Below are positions 32,253 to 38,379 of a DNA stretch of 38,379 nucleotides, piece by piece. Source of the DNA: Candidatus Wolfebacteria bacterium RIFCSPLOWO2_01_FULL_47_17b (lineage in GTDB: Bacteria > Patescibacteriota > Minisyncoccia > UBA6257 > JAGOQP01); the NCBI GenBank assembly GCA_001793865.1, contig MGIS01000004.1, positions 30,916 through 69,294 on the forward strand, written 5' to 3'. The position numbers and the translations under genes are program-made. The notes beneath the pieces were generated by a model. That model was given only the letters and a program-made list of their open reading frames with translations. It was not told the DNA's origin and made no database searches. Every line of letters starts with the position of its first letter. Position 1 is the first letter of the stretch.

Positions 32253-34610
32253 TCATATCTTCTTAAAATCAATCTTCCGCCACGTTCTATCCCGCGCTTC
32301 TTCCCGGACAACGTCCATGTTGGATTTCATCTCGGGAACTATTTTTTCAAACGCATCGGCAGCGCGAATAGAGTTTGTTGCATCCTTCTGCGTATAAAAA
32401 TGCTCAAGCAAGAAATAGAGCGCTTGTGCGGGATTAATGCCTCCACCATAACCTTCCCCGCCAAGATCTTCGCTTATAATGAATTCGTCCAAAGCGCGCT
32501 CGTATTGTTCCAAATCCCCTGCCGAGGTCAGAAATAATCCGAGATAGAAGTGCGGCCCCGCGACCCGCGAGTCAAGTGCGATCGCCTTTTCCAGAAGCCG
32601 TATCGCTTCATCATACCTGTTCTGCAGGGAAAGGTTGAAACCAAGCAGATAATATACATTCTGTCTCGTTGGCGAAAGCGAAAGAGCCTTTCGGTACATC
32701 TCTTCAGCTTGGGTATAGTAGGCGGGATCTTTTTTTCTGCCAAGCGCATCGTATGCTTCGCCTATGAGAATATAGTATCGCGGATTATACAACTCCCGAT
32801 CCGCGACATCGCGCATAAGATCAACGCTAAAAAGCAATAAATTCGTTTCGCCGTTCGTTCCGGAATACTGTTGCGTAACGCTTTCTATGACGTTTTTACG
32901 TATTATTTCCTGAGTAAACGTGTATGGCTTAAAATAGCCCTCTGAGAGTTGCTTTTCGGTTGATCGAGATTTTAATAGCTGCATATATGAATGTATCTGC
33001 CCGTACGGCACCCAAGTCCACGCGATAAACGCCAGCGCATAGAACAGAGCTGCCGCCGCAAATATCCAGGCATGAGTTGTGAGTTGTGAGTTGTGAGTTG
33101 TGAGTTTTTCTCCTTTCGCATCATTCGCATTTGAAGCATTGGAATATATTCGAAGATTTGAATTATATATCACAAACGCCAAAAACATGAAGAATGGAAT
33201 ATATGTCGTGATCGCGTCAAACACAAACAGATTCTGCACAAAATACGCCACACTAAAAAACAATACCGGCAGCACAAAGCGCGTATGAGGTTCTAAGGTT
33301 CGACCTTGGTCCCTAAAGGTCGAACCTTGGTCTTGAACCTCATGTGCACGGTCTTCGAATTGAATTTTCCTTCCTTTCAGCCCCCACCACAACGCCACCC
33401 AAATTCCCATATACGCCACAAACCCCAGCACGCCGTGCATAACAAGCACATCCATCAGTTTATTGTGCGCCCGGTCGAACCATGCCTGCTCATATCTGTA
33501 AAATTCCGGATTGTAATACGTATTGTATGCGATGTTAAAGTTTTCCGGCCCCCATCCGACAAGAAATCTGCCTATGCCGTTGTCCGCAGGATTGATTCCC
33601 CTTAAACTCACCCCAAGCGATATCAGCCGTGTCTGCACTGTATTATTTTGGAACGTAAATTCGGAAATACGATCAAAGCCCGGAATCCTGTTCCAAAGTT
33701 CCGCGTCTCTTGTTGTATAAAAAATCCCCCCCAGCACCACCAGCACTCCAAGTGCAACCACCGCAAGCTTCCTTGAGGTGGCATCAGCCGAAGGATTTCC
33801 ATTTGAAGCATTCGAATCAATTCGTTGATTTGGATTGCGTACGATTATATATATAAGCGTAGCCATAATCGCAACAGCGATTCCTACAATCACCCCTCTG
33901 GTCTCAGTAATAAATATCCCGAGCAGCGAGACTGGAACCATCACAGCACTGAACATTTTCCAGAATTTCCCGAAGGCCCAGCCTCGGTCCCGGGAGGCCG
34001 GGCCTTGATTCTGAGAGAGTCGGACCTCGGTTTGTAACACCACCCATCCCGCGAATATCACGAATAAAAACACCACCGCCAAATATATCGGATTCCCCGT
34101 AAACGATGCGGGTCGCGGTATCTTCTGCGAAAGCTGTACAAGTTCGTGTATAAAAAGTACCGCTCCCGAAATAAGCGTAAGCTTGAAAAACATCAGCCAG
34201 TTTTTGCGCTCGAAAAGAAGCGAAGCAAACACAAAGAATCCAAACAAGAAAAGCATGGTCACCAGCCCTTCCGCCCGCTCCGTATCTCCAAAAAATGCCC
34301 TGTATGGGTTCACCGCAAACAAGGTGCTTATAATCATCAGGACCATAAACGCCCCCACAAACCAAAATACTTTGTTTTTCAGCAACTTTCGCATCCGTAT
34401 TGAGGTTTGGCCTCGGTCTGCGGAGGCCGAACCTCGATCCTCGCTTCCGCGTTCTTTAAATACAAGCCACGCAAACCCCACCGCCACCAATGTCACCACC
34501 AACCGAATAAAAATCGATTTCCCGCTTATGAACGGAAAAAAAAGTGATTTCGTCACAATCAAAGGTGTAAACGCCAGCGCGTACAAAAGCCATATAAGAA
34601 CTTTCTTCAT
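32253..34610 (-). CDS. O-antigen ligase/polymerase-like membrane protein with C-terminal TPRs
   Basis: 785 aa from ATG 34610. TGG-TATTAT ends 6 nt before it, so the longer frame (34646) is rejected. Ten or more membrane helices (to about residue 560) include the Wzy_C/WaaL-type loop between the GWGPENFNIAYNTYYNPEF region and RAHNKLMDVLVMHGVLGF. Soluble TPR repeats follow (about 620-740: YYILIGEAYDALG, NVYYLLGFNLSLQNRYDEAI, PHFYLGLFLTSAGD). It likely joins or polymerises lipid-linked glycans, possibly glycosylating proteins. Three 41-bp hairpin repeats and one heptamer repeat are translated in frame in its loops (DQGSTFRDQGRT, LTTHNSQLTTH). Confidence 0.88.
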   Translation of the reverse strand: MKKVLIWLLYALAFTPLIVTKSLFFPFISGKSIFIRLVVTLVAVGFAWLVFKERGSEDRGSASADRGQTSIRMRKLLKNKVFWFVGAFMVLMIISTLFAVNPYRAFFGDTERAEGLVTMLFLFGFFVFASLLFERKNWLMFFKLTLISGAVLFIHELVQLSQKIPRPASFTGNPIYLAVVFLFVIFAGWVVLQTEVRLSQNQGPASRDRGWAFGKFWKMFSAVMVPVSLLGIFITETRGVIVGIAVAIMATLIYIIVRNPNQRIDSNASNGNPSADATSRKLAVVALGVLVVLGGIFYTTRDAELWNRIPGFDRISEFTFQNNTVQTRLISLGVSLRGINPADNGIGRFLVGWGPENFNIAYNTYYNPEFYRYEQAWFDRAHNKLMDVLVMHGVLGFVAYMGIWVALWWGLKGRKIQFEDRAHEVQDQGSTFRDQGRTLEPHTRFVLPVLFFSVAYFVQNLFVFDAITTYIPFFMFLAFVIYNSNLRIYSNASNANDAKGEKLTTHNSQLTTHAWIFAAAALFYALAFIAWTWVPYGQIHSYMQLLKSRSTEKQLSEGYFKPYTFTQEIIRKNVIESVTQQYSGTNGETNLLLFSVDLMRDVADRELYNPRYYILIGEAYDALGRKKDPAYYTQAEEMYRKALSLSPTRQNVYYLLGFNLSLQNRYDEAIRLLEKAIALDSRVAGPHFYLGLFLTSAGDLEQYERALDEFIISEDLGGEGYGGGINPAQALYFLLEHFYTQKDATNSIRAADAFEKIVPEMKSNMDVVREEARDRTWRKIDFKKI
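33074..33104. repeat. Heptamer tandem repeat (GAGTTGT)x4 in the ligase gene
   Basis: Four perfect GAGTTGT units plus GAG; read by the gene as LTTHNSQLTTH before a membrane helix. Confidence 0.95.
33287..33341. repeat. 41-bp hairpin repeat with GAGGTTC/GAACCTC arms (copy F1)
   Basis: Core 33294-33334 is an inverted repeat AAGGTTCGACCTT / AAGGTCGAACCTT, each half also nearly palindromic. It is bounded by complementary 7-mers. Inside the ligase frame. Confidence 0.9.
33972..34012. repeat. 41-bp hairpin repeat core (copy F4)
   Basis: GAAGGCCCAGCCTCGGTCCC followed by GGGAGGCCGGGCCTTGATTC; inside the ligase gene, followed by a half-unit GTCGGACCTCGGTTTG. Confidence 0.8.
34401..34441. repeat. 41-bp hairpin repeat core (copy F5)
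   Basis: TGAGGTTTGGCCTCGGTCTG then CGGAGGCCGAACCTCGATCC; inside the ligase gene. Confidence 0.85.
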
Positions 34611-34625
34611 TGGAAAATAATACCA
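34611..34625 (-). promoter_or_regulatory. Extended -10 box of the ligase gene
   Basis: TGG then TATTAT (34622-34617), 6 nt, ATG at 34610. Confidence 0.6.
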
Positions 34626-34646
34626 GATATTCGCGTTTTCTTCCAT

Positions 34647-34672
34647 CCAAAAACCCCCGAAGGGGTTTTTGG
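34647..34672 (-). terminator. Terminator after the surface protein gene
   Basis: 11-bp stem CCAAAAACCCC / GGGGTTTTTGG with a 4-nt loop and T-rich sequence; symmetric, so it may work both ways. Confidence 0.8.
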
Positions 34673-34693
34673 TGGTTTTTAGTTTAACCAGTA

Positions 34694-36652
34694 TTACCGA
34701 TCAACCAAGTATACATTTCCAGTCTTGAAATCTTCAAGATTGAAGTTGTATAGGATGTCGCCGTCCTCGTCAGACGTTGTACCATAGGTCAAACTACCCA
34801 GAGAGATGCCAGTGTATCCGGTCGACGTAGCAACGATGGTCGCGCTGATCTTAAAGCGAGCCGTATCATCCTCATTGATAGTGAATGAATTGGATCCTTC
34901 GGTTACCGCATCACCACTGATCCATTCGATGTCTGCCGACAACGTTCCCGTTCCGGTGATGTTAAGGTCGTGTGTTCCAAGACCTCCCGAATCGCTCGGA
35001 TTTGTGCTGTCAAGATACATAGCCGCATCAAACGCTGTTACGTCGAATACGATCTCATACGTACCGCGATCAGACGATGTCGTCTGCGCGCCGCTCAAAT
35101 CGACTGCGGTTGCACTGACGGAAATGAGTTCAACCATGATACCAGTGTCATAGAACGTAACCGCCTCTCCGGTTGCTGAACCGGTCAGATCCGCTGTCGC
35201 GAGATCTTCTCCGGATTCATCCTCCGCTTGAATGCTTGCGACCTCAACGCGCGCCTGCGCGGTGTCTCCTTCATCAAGAGTGCCAGTCAAATCCTGTACA
35301 TCAATGGTAACAAGAAGCTCAACGGTGTCTCCTGCGTCAATAGTGAAGTCAAGGTCATCAAATGTGACTGCACCACCTGCCGCAACATCCTTTGTGCTGA
35401 GTGTCTCACCATCCATAACAAGGTTTGCCGCTTTGATGATAACTGACTCATCCGTCTCGCCCGTGGTGGTAACGGTAATCGGAATATCCTTCACGAGAAC
35501 ATCCGAATCTCCTTCCGCTTCAAGCGTGAACGAAAGGACTTCAACATTATCCGTGTCGGTAGATCCCGAGTTCACATTAACCACGTGTGCTTCGTTGATT
35601 GCGTCATCATCGTTGTTCAGAGAAACTTTAAGCTCTGCGTCCGAAACGTCCGCAAACGCGCCGAAGTCGAATTTCTTCTCAAGCGTTTCGTCTGCGCTGT
35701 CATCGTCGATATCAAGCGTAAAGCTTTCGGTCAACGAAACTCCCGTTCCGTCCACAAAACGGATGCTGGATACACCAACGCTCCAGTCGTCCGAATCGAT
35801 ATCTGCGGAATCGAGGTTAGTTAACGCGGATACTGCGATTGCAACGGTCATCTCATCTCCTGCGCGAATGATCGCGTTGCTCAGTGAGATATTTTTTGAC
35901 CATTCATCGTTTGACTCGCTGAATGAATCTGTGTCCTCCTCTCCAACTTTGTCGCCTTCAAGGAAAACCGATACTGACTCGGCATAATCGGGAAGATCGC
36001 GGTCGCTTCCTGTAGTGTCATCTTCATGGAACTCAACCTTGATGGCGGTGAGCTGAACGTCTGAATCATCATCCGCTTCAACGTCAAATGCCAATATCTT
36101 CACATCCTCTTCGCCCTCTCCGACCTGCTCTGCTGAGTAGGTGGAAAGCGCAGTCACGGTTATATTACCCACTCCACCGCTCAGACCTGAAGGTGTCGGA
36201 GACACGCCAGGTGCTGTTGACGGAGAAACGGACGGATTAACCACGACCATCGAGTTCATGTGTGCTCTGGTTATAGGACCAAAGTAACCTGCTGCCGGCG
36301 AAATGCCGACTGATGCCTGATAGCTTGCCAATGCTGATTTGGTCAAAGGACCAAAGTAGCCGTAGCTTGCTCCCGCAGGCATGGTGAGGAAGCCCTTGGA
36401 AACCAAGAATTGCTGTAAAGCGGTTACGTCTGCACCTGTTGAACCGAGGGTGAGGTCCGCGGTATAGGTGTAGGATGCGCTGCCGCCTGTGCTGCCTCCT
36501 CCTGCAATTTGTCCTTGTAGTTGTGCGATCATCGCCAAAAGGCTCTGGATCTGCGCATTCAGCTCGTCAACCGTCTGTGCTTGCACAGGGGTGTACACGC
36601 CGATAACGCCAAGCATAAGAACAACTGCAACAAATTTCGAAAATTTACTCAT
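34694..36652 (-). CDS. Secreted acidic surface protein with peptidoglycan-binding domain
   Basis: 652 aa. Signal peptide about 1-26 (VVLMLGVIGVYTPVQAQ), then a short helical segment (28-50) and a Gly-rich linker. A peptidoglycan_binding_1-type domain follows (about 66-135: GSTGADVTALQQFLVSKGF, YFGPLTKSALASYQ, YFGPITRAHM), then a Pro/Ser/Thr linker. About 490 residues of Asp/Glu/Thr/Ser-rich beta repeats follow (VEFHEDDTTGSD, SADIDSDDW, EAEGDSDVLVKDI), with no Arg/Lys-rich parts. This looks like an S-layer-type or adhesive cell-surface protein, probably calcium-dependent. It is followed by a terminator and preceded by a 533-nt non-coding stretch. It could be a substrate of the neighbouring glycan system; that is inference. 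Confidence 0.85.
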   Translation of the reverse strand: MSKFSKFVAVVLMLGVIGVYTPVQAQTVDELNAQIQSLLAMIAQLQGQIAGGGSTGGSASYTYTADLTLGSTGADVTALQQFLVSKGFLTMPAGASYGYFGPLTKSALASYQASVGISPAAGYFGPITRAHMNSMVVVNPSVSPSTAPGVSPTPSGLSGGVGNITVTALSTYSAEQVGEGEEDVKILAFDVEADDDSDVQLTAIKVEFHEDDTTGSDRDLPDYAESVSVFLEGDKVGEEDTDSFSESNDEWSKNISLSNAIIRAGDEMTVAIAVSALTNLDSADIDSDDWSVGVSSIRFVDGTGVSLTESFTLDIDDDSADETLEKKFDFGAFADVSDAELKVSLNNDDDAINEAHVVNVNSGSTDTDNVEVLSFTLEAEGDSDVLVKDIPITVTTTGETDESVIIKAANLVMDGETLSTKDVAAGGAVTFDDLDFTIDAGDTVELLVTIDVQDLTGTLDEGDTAQARVEVASIQAEDESGEDLATADLTGSATGEAVTFYDTGIMVELISVSATAVDLSGAQTTSSDRGTYEIVFDVTAFDAAMYLDSTNPSDSGGLGTHDLNITGTGTLSADIEWISGDAVTEGSNSFTINEDDTARFKISATIVATSTGYTGISLGSLTYGTTSDEDGDILYNFNLEDFKTGNVYLVDR

Positions 36653-36713
36653 TGTAGAATTTTTGTCTTAACTAGTTGTAGATTTGTAATGTGTCTCTAA
36701 CTCTCCCTCCCAA

Positions 36714-36729
36714 TCCGCCAGCTGGCGGA
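36714..36729. repeat. 16-bp perfect palindrome TCCGCCAGCTGGCGGA
   Basis: GC-rich palindrome in an otherwise mixed region; only one copy is seen in the window. Confidence 0.8.
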
Positions 36730-36830
36730 CATCGGGAACCTACCACTACTACCGACCCGCTGCTTCATCGGTGAGGACGAATCAGCAAGCTAATAATAAT
36801 AAGCAATTTAGGAAATTAGAGTTCATGCAT

Positions 36831-36885
36831 CCCGTTAGACACGCGGTGCGCTGTCTAACCGGGACGACTTCCACTAGGGAAGTCG
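36831..36885. promoter_or_regulatory. Two adjacent hairpins in the surface-gene leader
   Basis: 36831-36863 has 11 paired bases with one bulge; 36865-36885 has 8 paired bases with a 5-nt loop. They are separated by one base, which could be a structured leader RNA. Confidence 0.55.
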
Positions 36886-36906
36886 GACATACAGGGAACG
36901 AAGCGG

Positions 36907-36961
36907 GAGGTTCTAAGGTTCAACCTTGGTTTTGGAAGGTTGAACCTTGGTCTTGAACCTC
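36907..36961. repeat. 41-bp hairpin repeat with GAGGTTC/GAACCTC arms (copy F2)
   Basis: Core 36914-36954; nearly the same as F1 although F1 lies in a gene and this copy is intergenic. Confidence 0.9.
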
Positions 36962-37022
36962 GGTCTGTAAGCTTCGTTCTCAATATCTCCGATCCCCCTA
37001 AAAAGAAAACTCTCACTGTTCG

Positions 37023-37063
37023 TGAGGTTCGACCTCGGTCTGGGGAGGTTGAACCTCGATTCC
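37023..37063. repeat. 41-bp hairpin repeat core (copy F3)
   Basis: TGAGGTTCGACCTCGGTCTG then GGGAGGTTGAACCTCGATTC; intergenic; flanks only partly complementary. Confidence 0.85.
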
Positions 37064-37185
37064 CAAACCGCCGCTCTCCTCCTCACAAGAAAAGCGAATA
37101 TATTCTATTCTATCACTTATAACGCCCCTCCGCAACAAACGTTACCCACTTATCCACAGTTTCGAAATTAGAAATTCGAAATTAG

Positions 37186-37977
37186 TCATTCCTCGTTTTT
37201 ACGGCTAAGCCGCAAAAACGAGTCTGGTCCTCCCTTGCCCACCCGCTCCACCAGGCGCCTGTCCACCAGCCCTTTTACGTCATATCTGAGTGTCCGCTCA
37301 CTGATATGCGGCAAAGCCGTTGCAATCTCCCGCATCCCGCACATAGACCGCTCTTTCAATAGGCGTAATATCACCTGTTTTCGCTCATATGACGTCATCT
37401 CCGAGTCCGGCAATTCCTTGCCAGGTTCAATCTGGTTCAAAGGTTGAACCTCGGTTTGTCCAGTCCGTAAGGTTTGGCCTTGCTTTGCGAAGGCCGAACC
37501 TTGGTTTGCGGACTGAATTTCTCCATTCTTTCCATTGCCTGACTCCGGCAACTCTTTGCCAGATATTAGATTCCGAGGTCGAACTTCGGTCTGTTCAGCT
37601 CGTAAGGTCTGGCCTCGGTCCGGGGAGGCCAGACCTTGGTCTGCGAGCTGAGTTCCAAAAATCCCCTCAATAGATTCTCCCAACTCTCTCTGCGTCCCCT
37701 CGCTACGCGATCGCTCCGCGATCGCTTGTCGCAGATTCTCCGTCTCCCGCAAAAGCACCCGTCCGTTCACATCCTTTATCTCTCCTATCTGTACCGCCAG
37801 CCGGACCGCCTCCTCCAACCCAACCAAGTTATCCACAGTTTTATCTGAAAGGTAGCTAAGCGCTCGCTTCTCCAGAAGCTCACGCAAATCGGTGCGCTTC
37901 ACGAATTCCCCCACGCGAAACACGGCCCACACCACCTCAAATGACCTCTGCATGAAGAATTCTTTGGAGAATTTCAT
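37186..37977 (-). CDS. HTH protein with repeat-expanded linker
   Basis: 263 aa. A predicted helical N-terminal domain (about 1-105; MKFSKEFFMQRSFEVVWAVFRVGEFV, then ELLEKRALSYLSDKTVDNLVGL) of unknown function comes first. A low-complexity linker (about 110-190) made almost wholly from two hairpin repeats follows (ADQGLASPDRGQTLR and ANQGSAFAKQGQTLR). The C-terminal winged helix-turn-helix is DeoR-like (about 192-258: RKQVILRLLKERSMCGMREIATALPHISERTLRYDVKGL, in two parts). Probably a DNA-binding regulator. Its ATG overlaps the GIY-YIG stop (ATGA). The tail of an AT-rich element adjoins its stop. Confidence 0.75.
   Translation of the reverse strand: MKFSKEFFMQRSFEVVWAVFRVGEFVKRTDLRELLEKRALSYLSDKTVDNLVGLEEAVRLAVQIGEIKDVNGRVLLRETENLRQAIAERSRSEGTQRELGESIEGIFGTQLADQGLASPDRGQTLRAEQTEVRPRNLISGKELPESGNGKNGEIQSANQGSAFAKQGQTLRTGQTEVQPLNQIEPGKELPDSEMTSYERKQVILRLLKERSMCGMREIATALPHISERTLRYDVKGLVDRRLVERVGKGGPDSFLRLSRKNEE
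37461..37515. repeat. 41-bp hairpin repeat with CAGTCCG/CGGACTG arms (copy F6)
   Basis: Core 37468-37508; preceded by a half-unit (37440-37458). In frame within the HTH gene. Confidence 0.9.
37596..37650. repeat. 41-bp hairpin repeat with CAGCTCG/CGAGCTG arms (copy F7)
   Basis: Core 37603-37643; preceded by a half-unit (37575-37593). In frame within the HTH gene. Confidence 0.9.
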
Positions 37978-38234
37978 CCCGTTAGAGAAAGGAAGCGCTT
38001 TAGCCGATTTTTAAGATATCTCTTACCCATGCCGGTTTTGAGATATTTTTCTCGTGCAAAAGCGTCTCCTTTTGTTAAGCACACTTCATAATATAAAAGC
38101 GTGAAAGGACCGCGACCTCTTGTTGATGCAACCATACCATTATTATGCTCGCTAAAGCGCTTCCGTAGATCATCGCTACAGCCGGTATACCACTTCTTAT
38201 CCTTGTCGCTTTGTAGCAGATATGTATACCACAT
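37974..38234 (-). CDS. GIY-YIG nuclease-superfamily protein
   Basis: 86 aa from ATG 38234 (an in-frame ATG at 38267 would add 11 residues and also has a possible -10, TAATTT, 6 nt before it). The single GIY-YIG domain is WYTYLLQSDKDKKWYTGCS, the catalytic Arg is in DDLRKRFSEHN, then G...YEVCLTKGDAFAREKYLK with its Glu. This is the small UPF0213/YhbQ-like type, usually annotated as a nuclease of unknown role. It is coupled by ATGA overlap to the HTH gene. Confidence 0.88.
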   Translation of the reverse strand: MWYTYLLQSDKDKKWYTGCSDDLRKRFSEHNNGMVASTRGRGPFTLLYYEVCLTKGDAFAREKYLKTGMGKRYLKNRLKRFLSLTG

Positions 38235-38312
38235 ATAGACTTTCTCTAACGGGAAGCATGCCTGCAAATTACCCCATTTCCCCCTCCCCCGTCAATGTCC
38301 AAGGTGGTGAAT

Positions 38313-38378
38313 TCAACCCTGAAGTGCAACACCAAGCATCTGTAGCGGTGTTTTGTAGCCCAGCCGCTTTCTGGGCCT
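38313..38378 (-). mobile_element. IS30-family transposase, C-terminal end only (window edge)
   Basis: The last 21 codons read RPRKRLGYKTPLQMLGVALQG then stop. This is the classic IS30-type ending, in which RPRKRLGYKTP is followed by the VAL-x end. The sequence just after the stop (GAATTCACCACC) is likely the element's terminal region. The rest lies outside the window. Confidence 0.8.
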
Positions 38379-38379
38379 A

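Larger units (their letters stand above)
36653..37185. other. 533-nt hairpin-rich non-coding region upstream of the surface protein gene
   Basis: No credible gene. It holds, from left to right: TCCGCCAGCTGGCGGA palindrome (36714-36729); CCCGTTAGACA / TGTCTAACCGGG hairpin (36831-36863, one bulge); CGACTTCC / GGAAGTCG hairpin (36865-36885); hairpin repeat F2 (36907-36961); repeat F3 (37023-37063); a DnaA-box-like TTATCCACA (37150-37158); and an AT-rich element arm (37159-37185). It is probably a long leader or promoter region of the surface protein, read leftwards. Confidence 0.7.

Noticed and set aside
36770-36790. Hammerhead-ribozyme-like GTGAGGACGAAT sequence
   Set aside because: The GGAC-GAA part resembles the hammerhead stem II/core, but the matching CUGAUGA strand is missing, so no ribozyme core can form.
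36907-37063. GGTTCRA sequences resembling tRNA T-arms
   Set aside because: They belong to the 41-bp hairpin repeats; no acceptor or anticodon stems can be drawn. No tRNA gene was found in the window.
33287-37650. Repeat series considered as a CRISPR array
   Set aside because: Copies are not regularly spaced, are self-complementary throughout, lie partly in coding frames and no cas gene is present.
37150-37837. Replication origin
   Set aside because: Only two DnaA boxes about 680 bp apart, with no dnaA, dnaN or box cluster; not enough for an origin call.

Overview
The window looks like part of a small-genome ultrasmall bacterium of the Candidate Phyla Radiation (Patescibacteria, most likely Parcubacteria-like). 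I infer this from gene content and style rather than from a marker tree. The signs are a membrane-anchored ClpC-like ATPase, a four-helix-bundle S23 gene, a large peptidoglycan-binding surface protein, many short genes of unknown function, dense packing with 4-nt ATGA overlaps, and many starts with no Shine-Dalgarno site but a -10 box 6-7 nt before the ATG.

Layout. 1-6700 is a translation and quality-control block: the 5' end of secD; ileS with an extra histidine-phosphatase domain; two small membrane proteins; a charged small protein; tmRNA (ssrA) abutting smpB; and infC-rpmI-rplT. 6686-13893 is a minus-strand run: a Nudix hydrolase, clpC, an S23 gene, a small membrane protein, an inserted HTH-phosphoribosyltransferase-like regulator, and the thiol-redox genes trxB, a glutaredoxin and a DsbA-like protein. 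Its gaps are filled by AT-rich inverted-repeat elements. 13911-34646 is a surface-glycan locus: a polyprenyl-phosphate sugar transferase, a flippase, five GT4 glycosyltransferases, one GT-A-like transferase, three FkbM and three class I methyltransferases, two GDP-mannose-3,5-epimerase-like enzymes, a nucleotide-sugar dehydrogenase, two Nudix hydrolases and an O-antigen-ligase-like protein with TPRs. 34694-38379 holds a secreted acidic peptidoglycan-binding surface protein, a 533-nt hairpin-rich gap, an HTH protein, a GIY-YIG protein and the 3' end of an IS30-type transposase.

How it works together. The glycan genes cover nucleotide-sugar supply, priming on lipid carrier, chain extension, methylation, flipping and transfer, so the locus probably makes a methylated surface polysaccharide or glycosylates surface proteins such as the neighbouring secreted protein. 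DsbA, glutaredoxin and thioredoxin reductase form a disulfide module. ssrA/smpB with ClpC form a ribosome-rescue and proteolysis theme.

Most unusual signals. (1) A family of AT-rich inverted-repeat elements, one of which carries the S23 gene exactly at its centre while the others look like gene-less derivatives. (2) A second family of 41-bp hairpin cores, some with flanking arms that differ between copies yet stay complementary, found in-frame inside genes and in the intergenic gap. (3) Four-copy heptamer tandem repeats inserted in-frame in ileS and the ligase gene. (4) The phosphatase domain inside IleRS. (5) Recurrent leaderless promoters, including an infC that seems to start on AUA or AUC.
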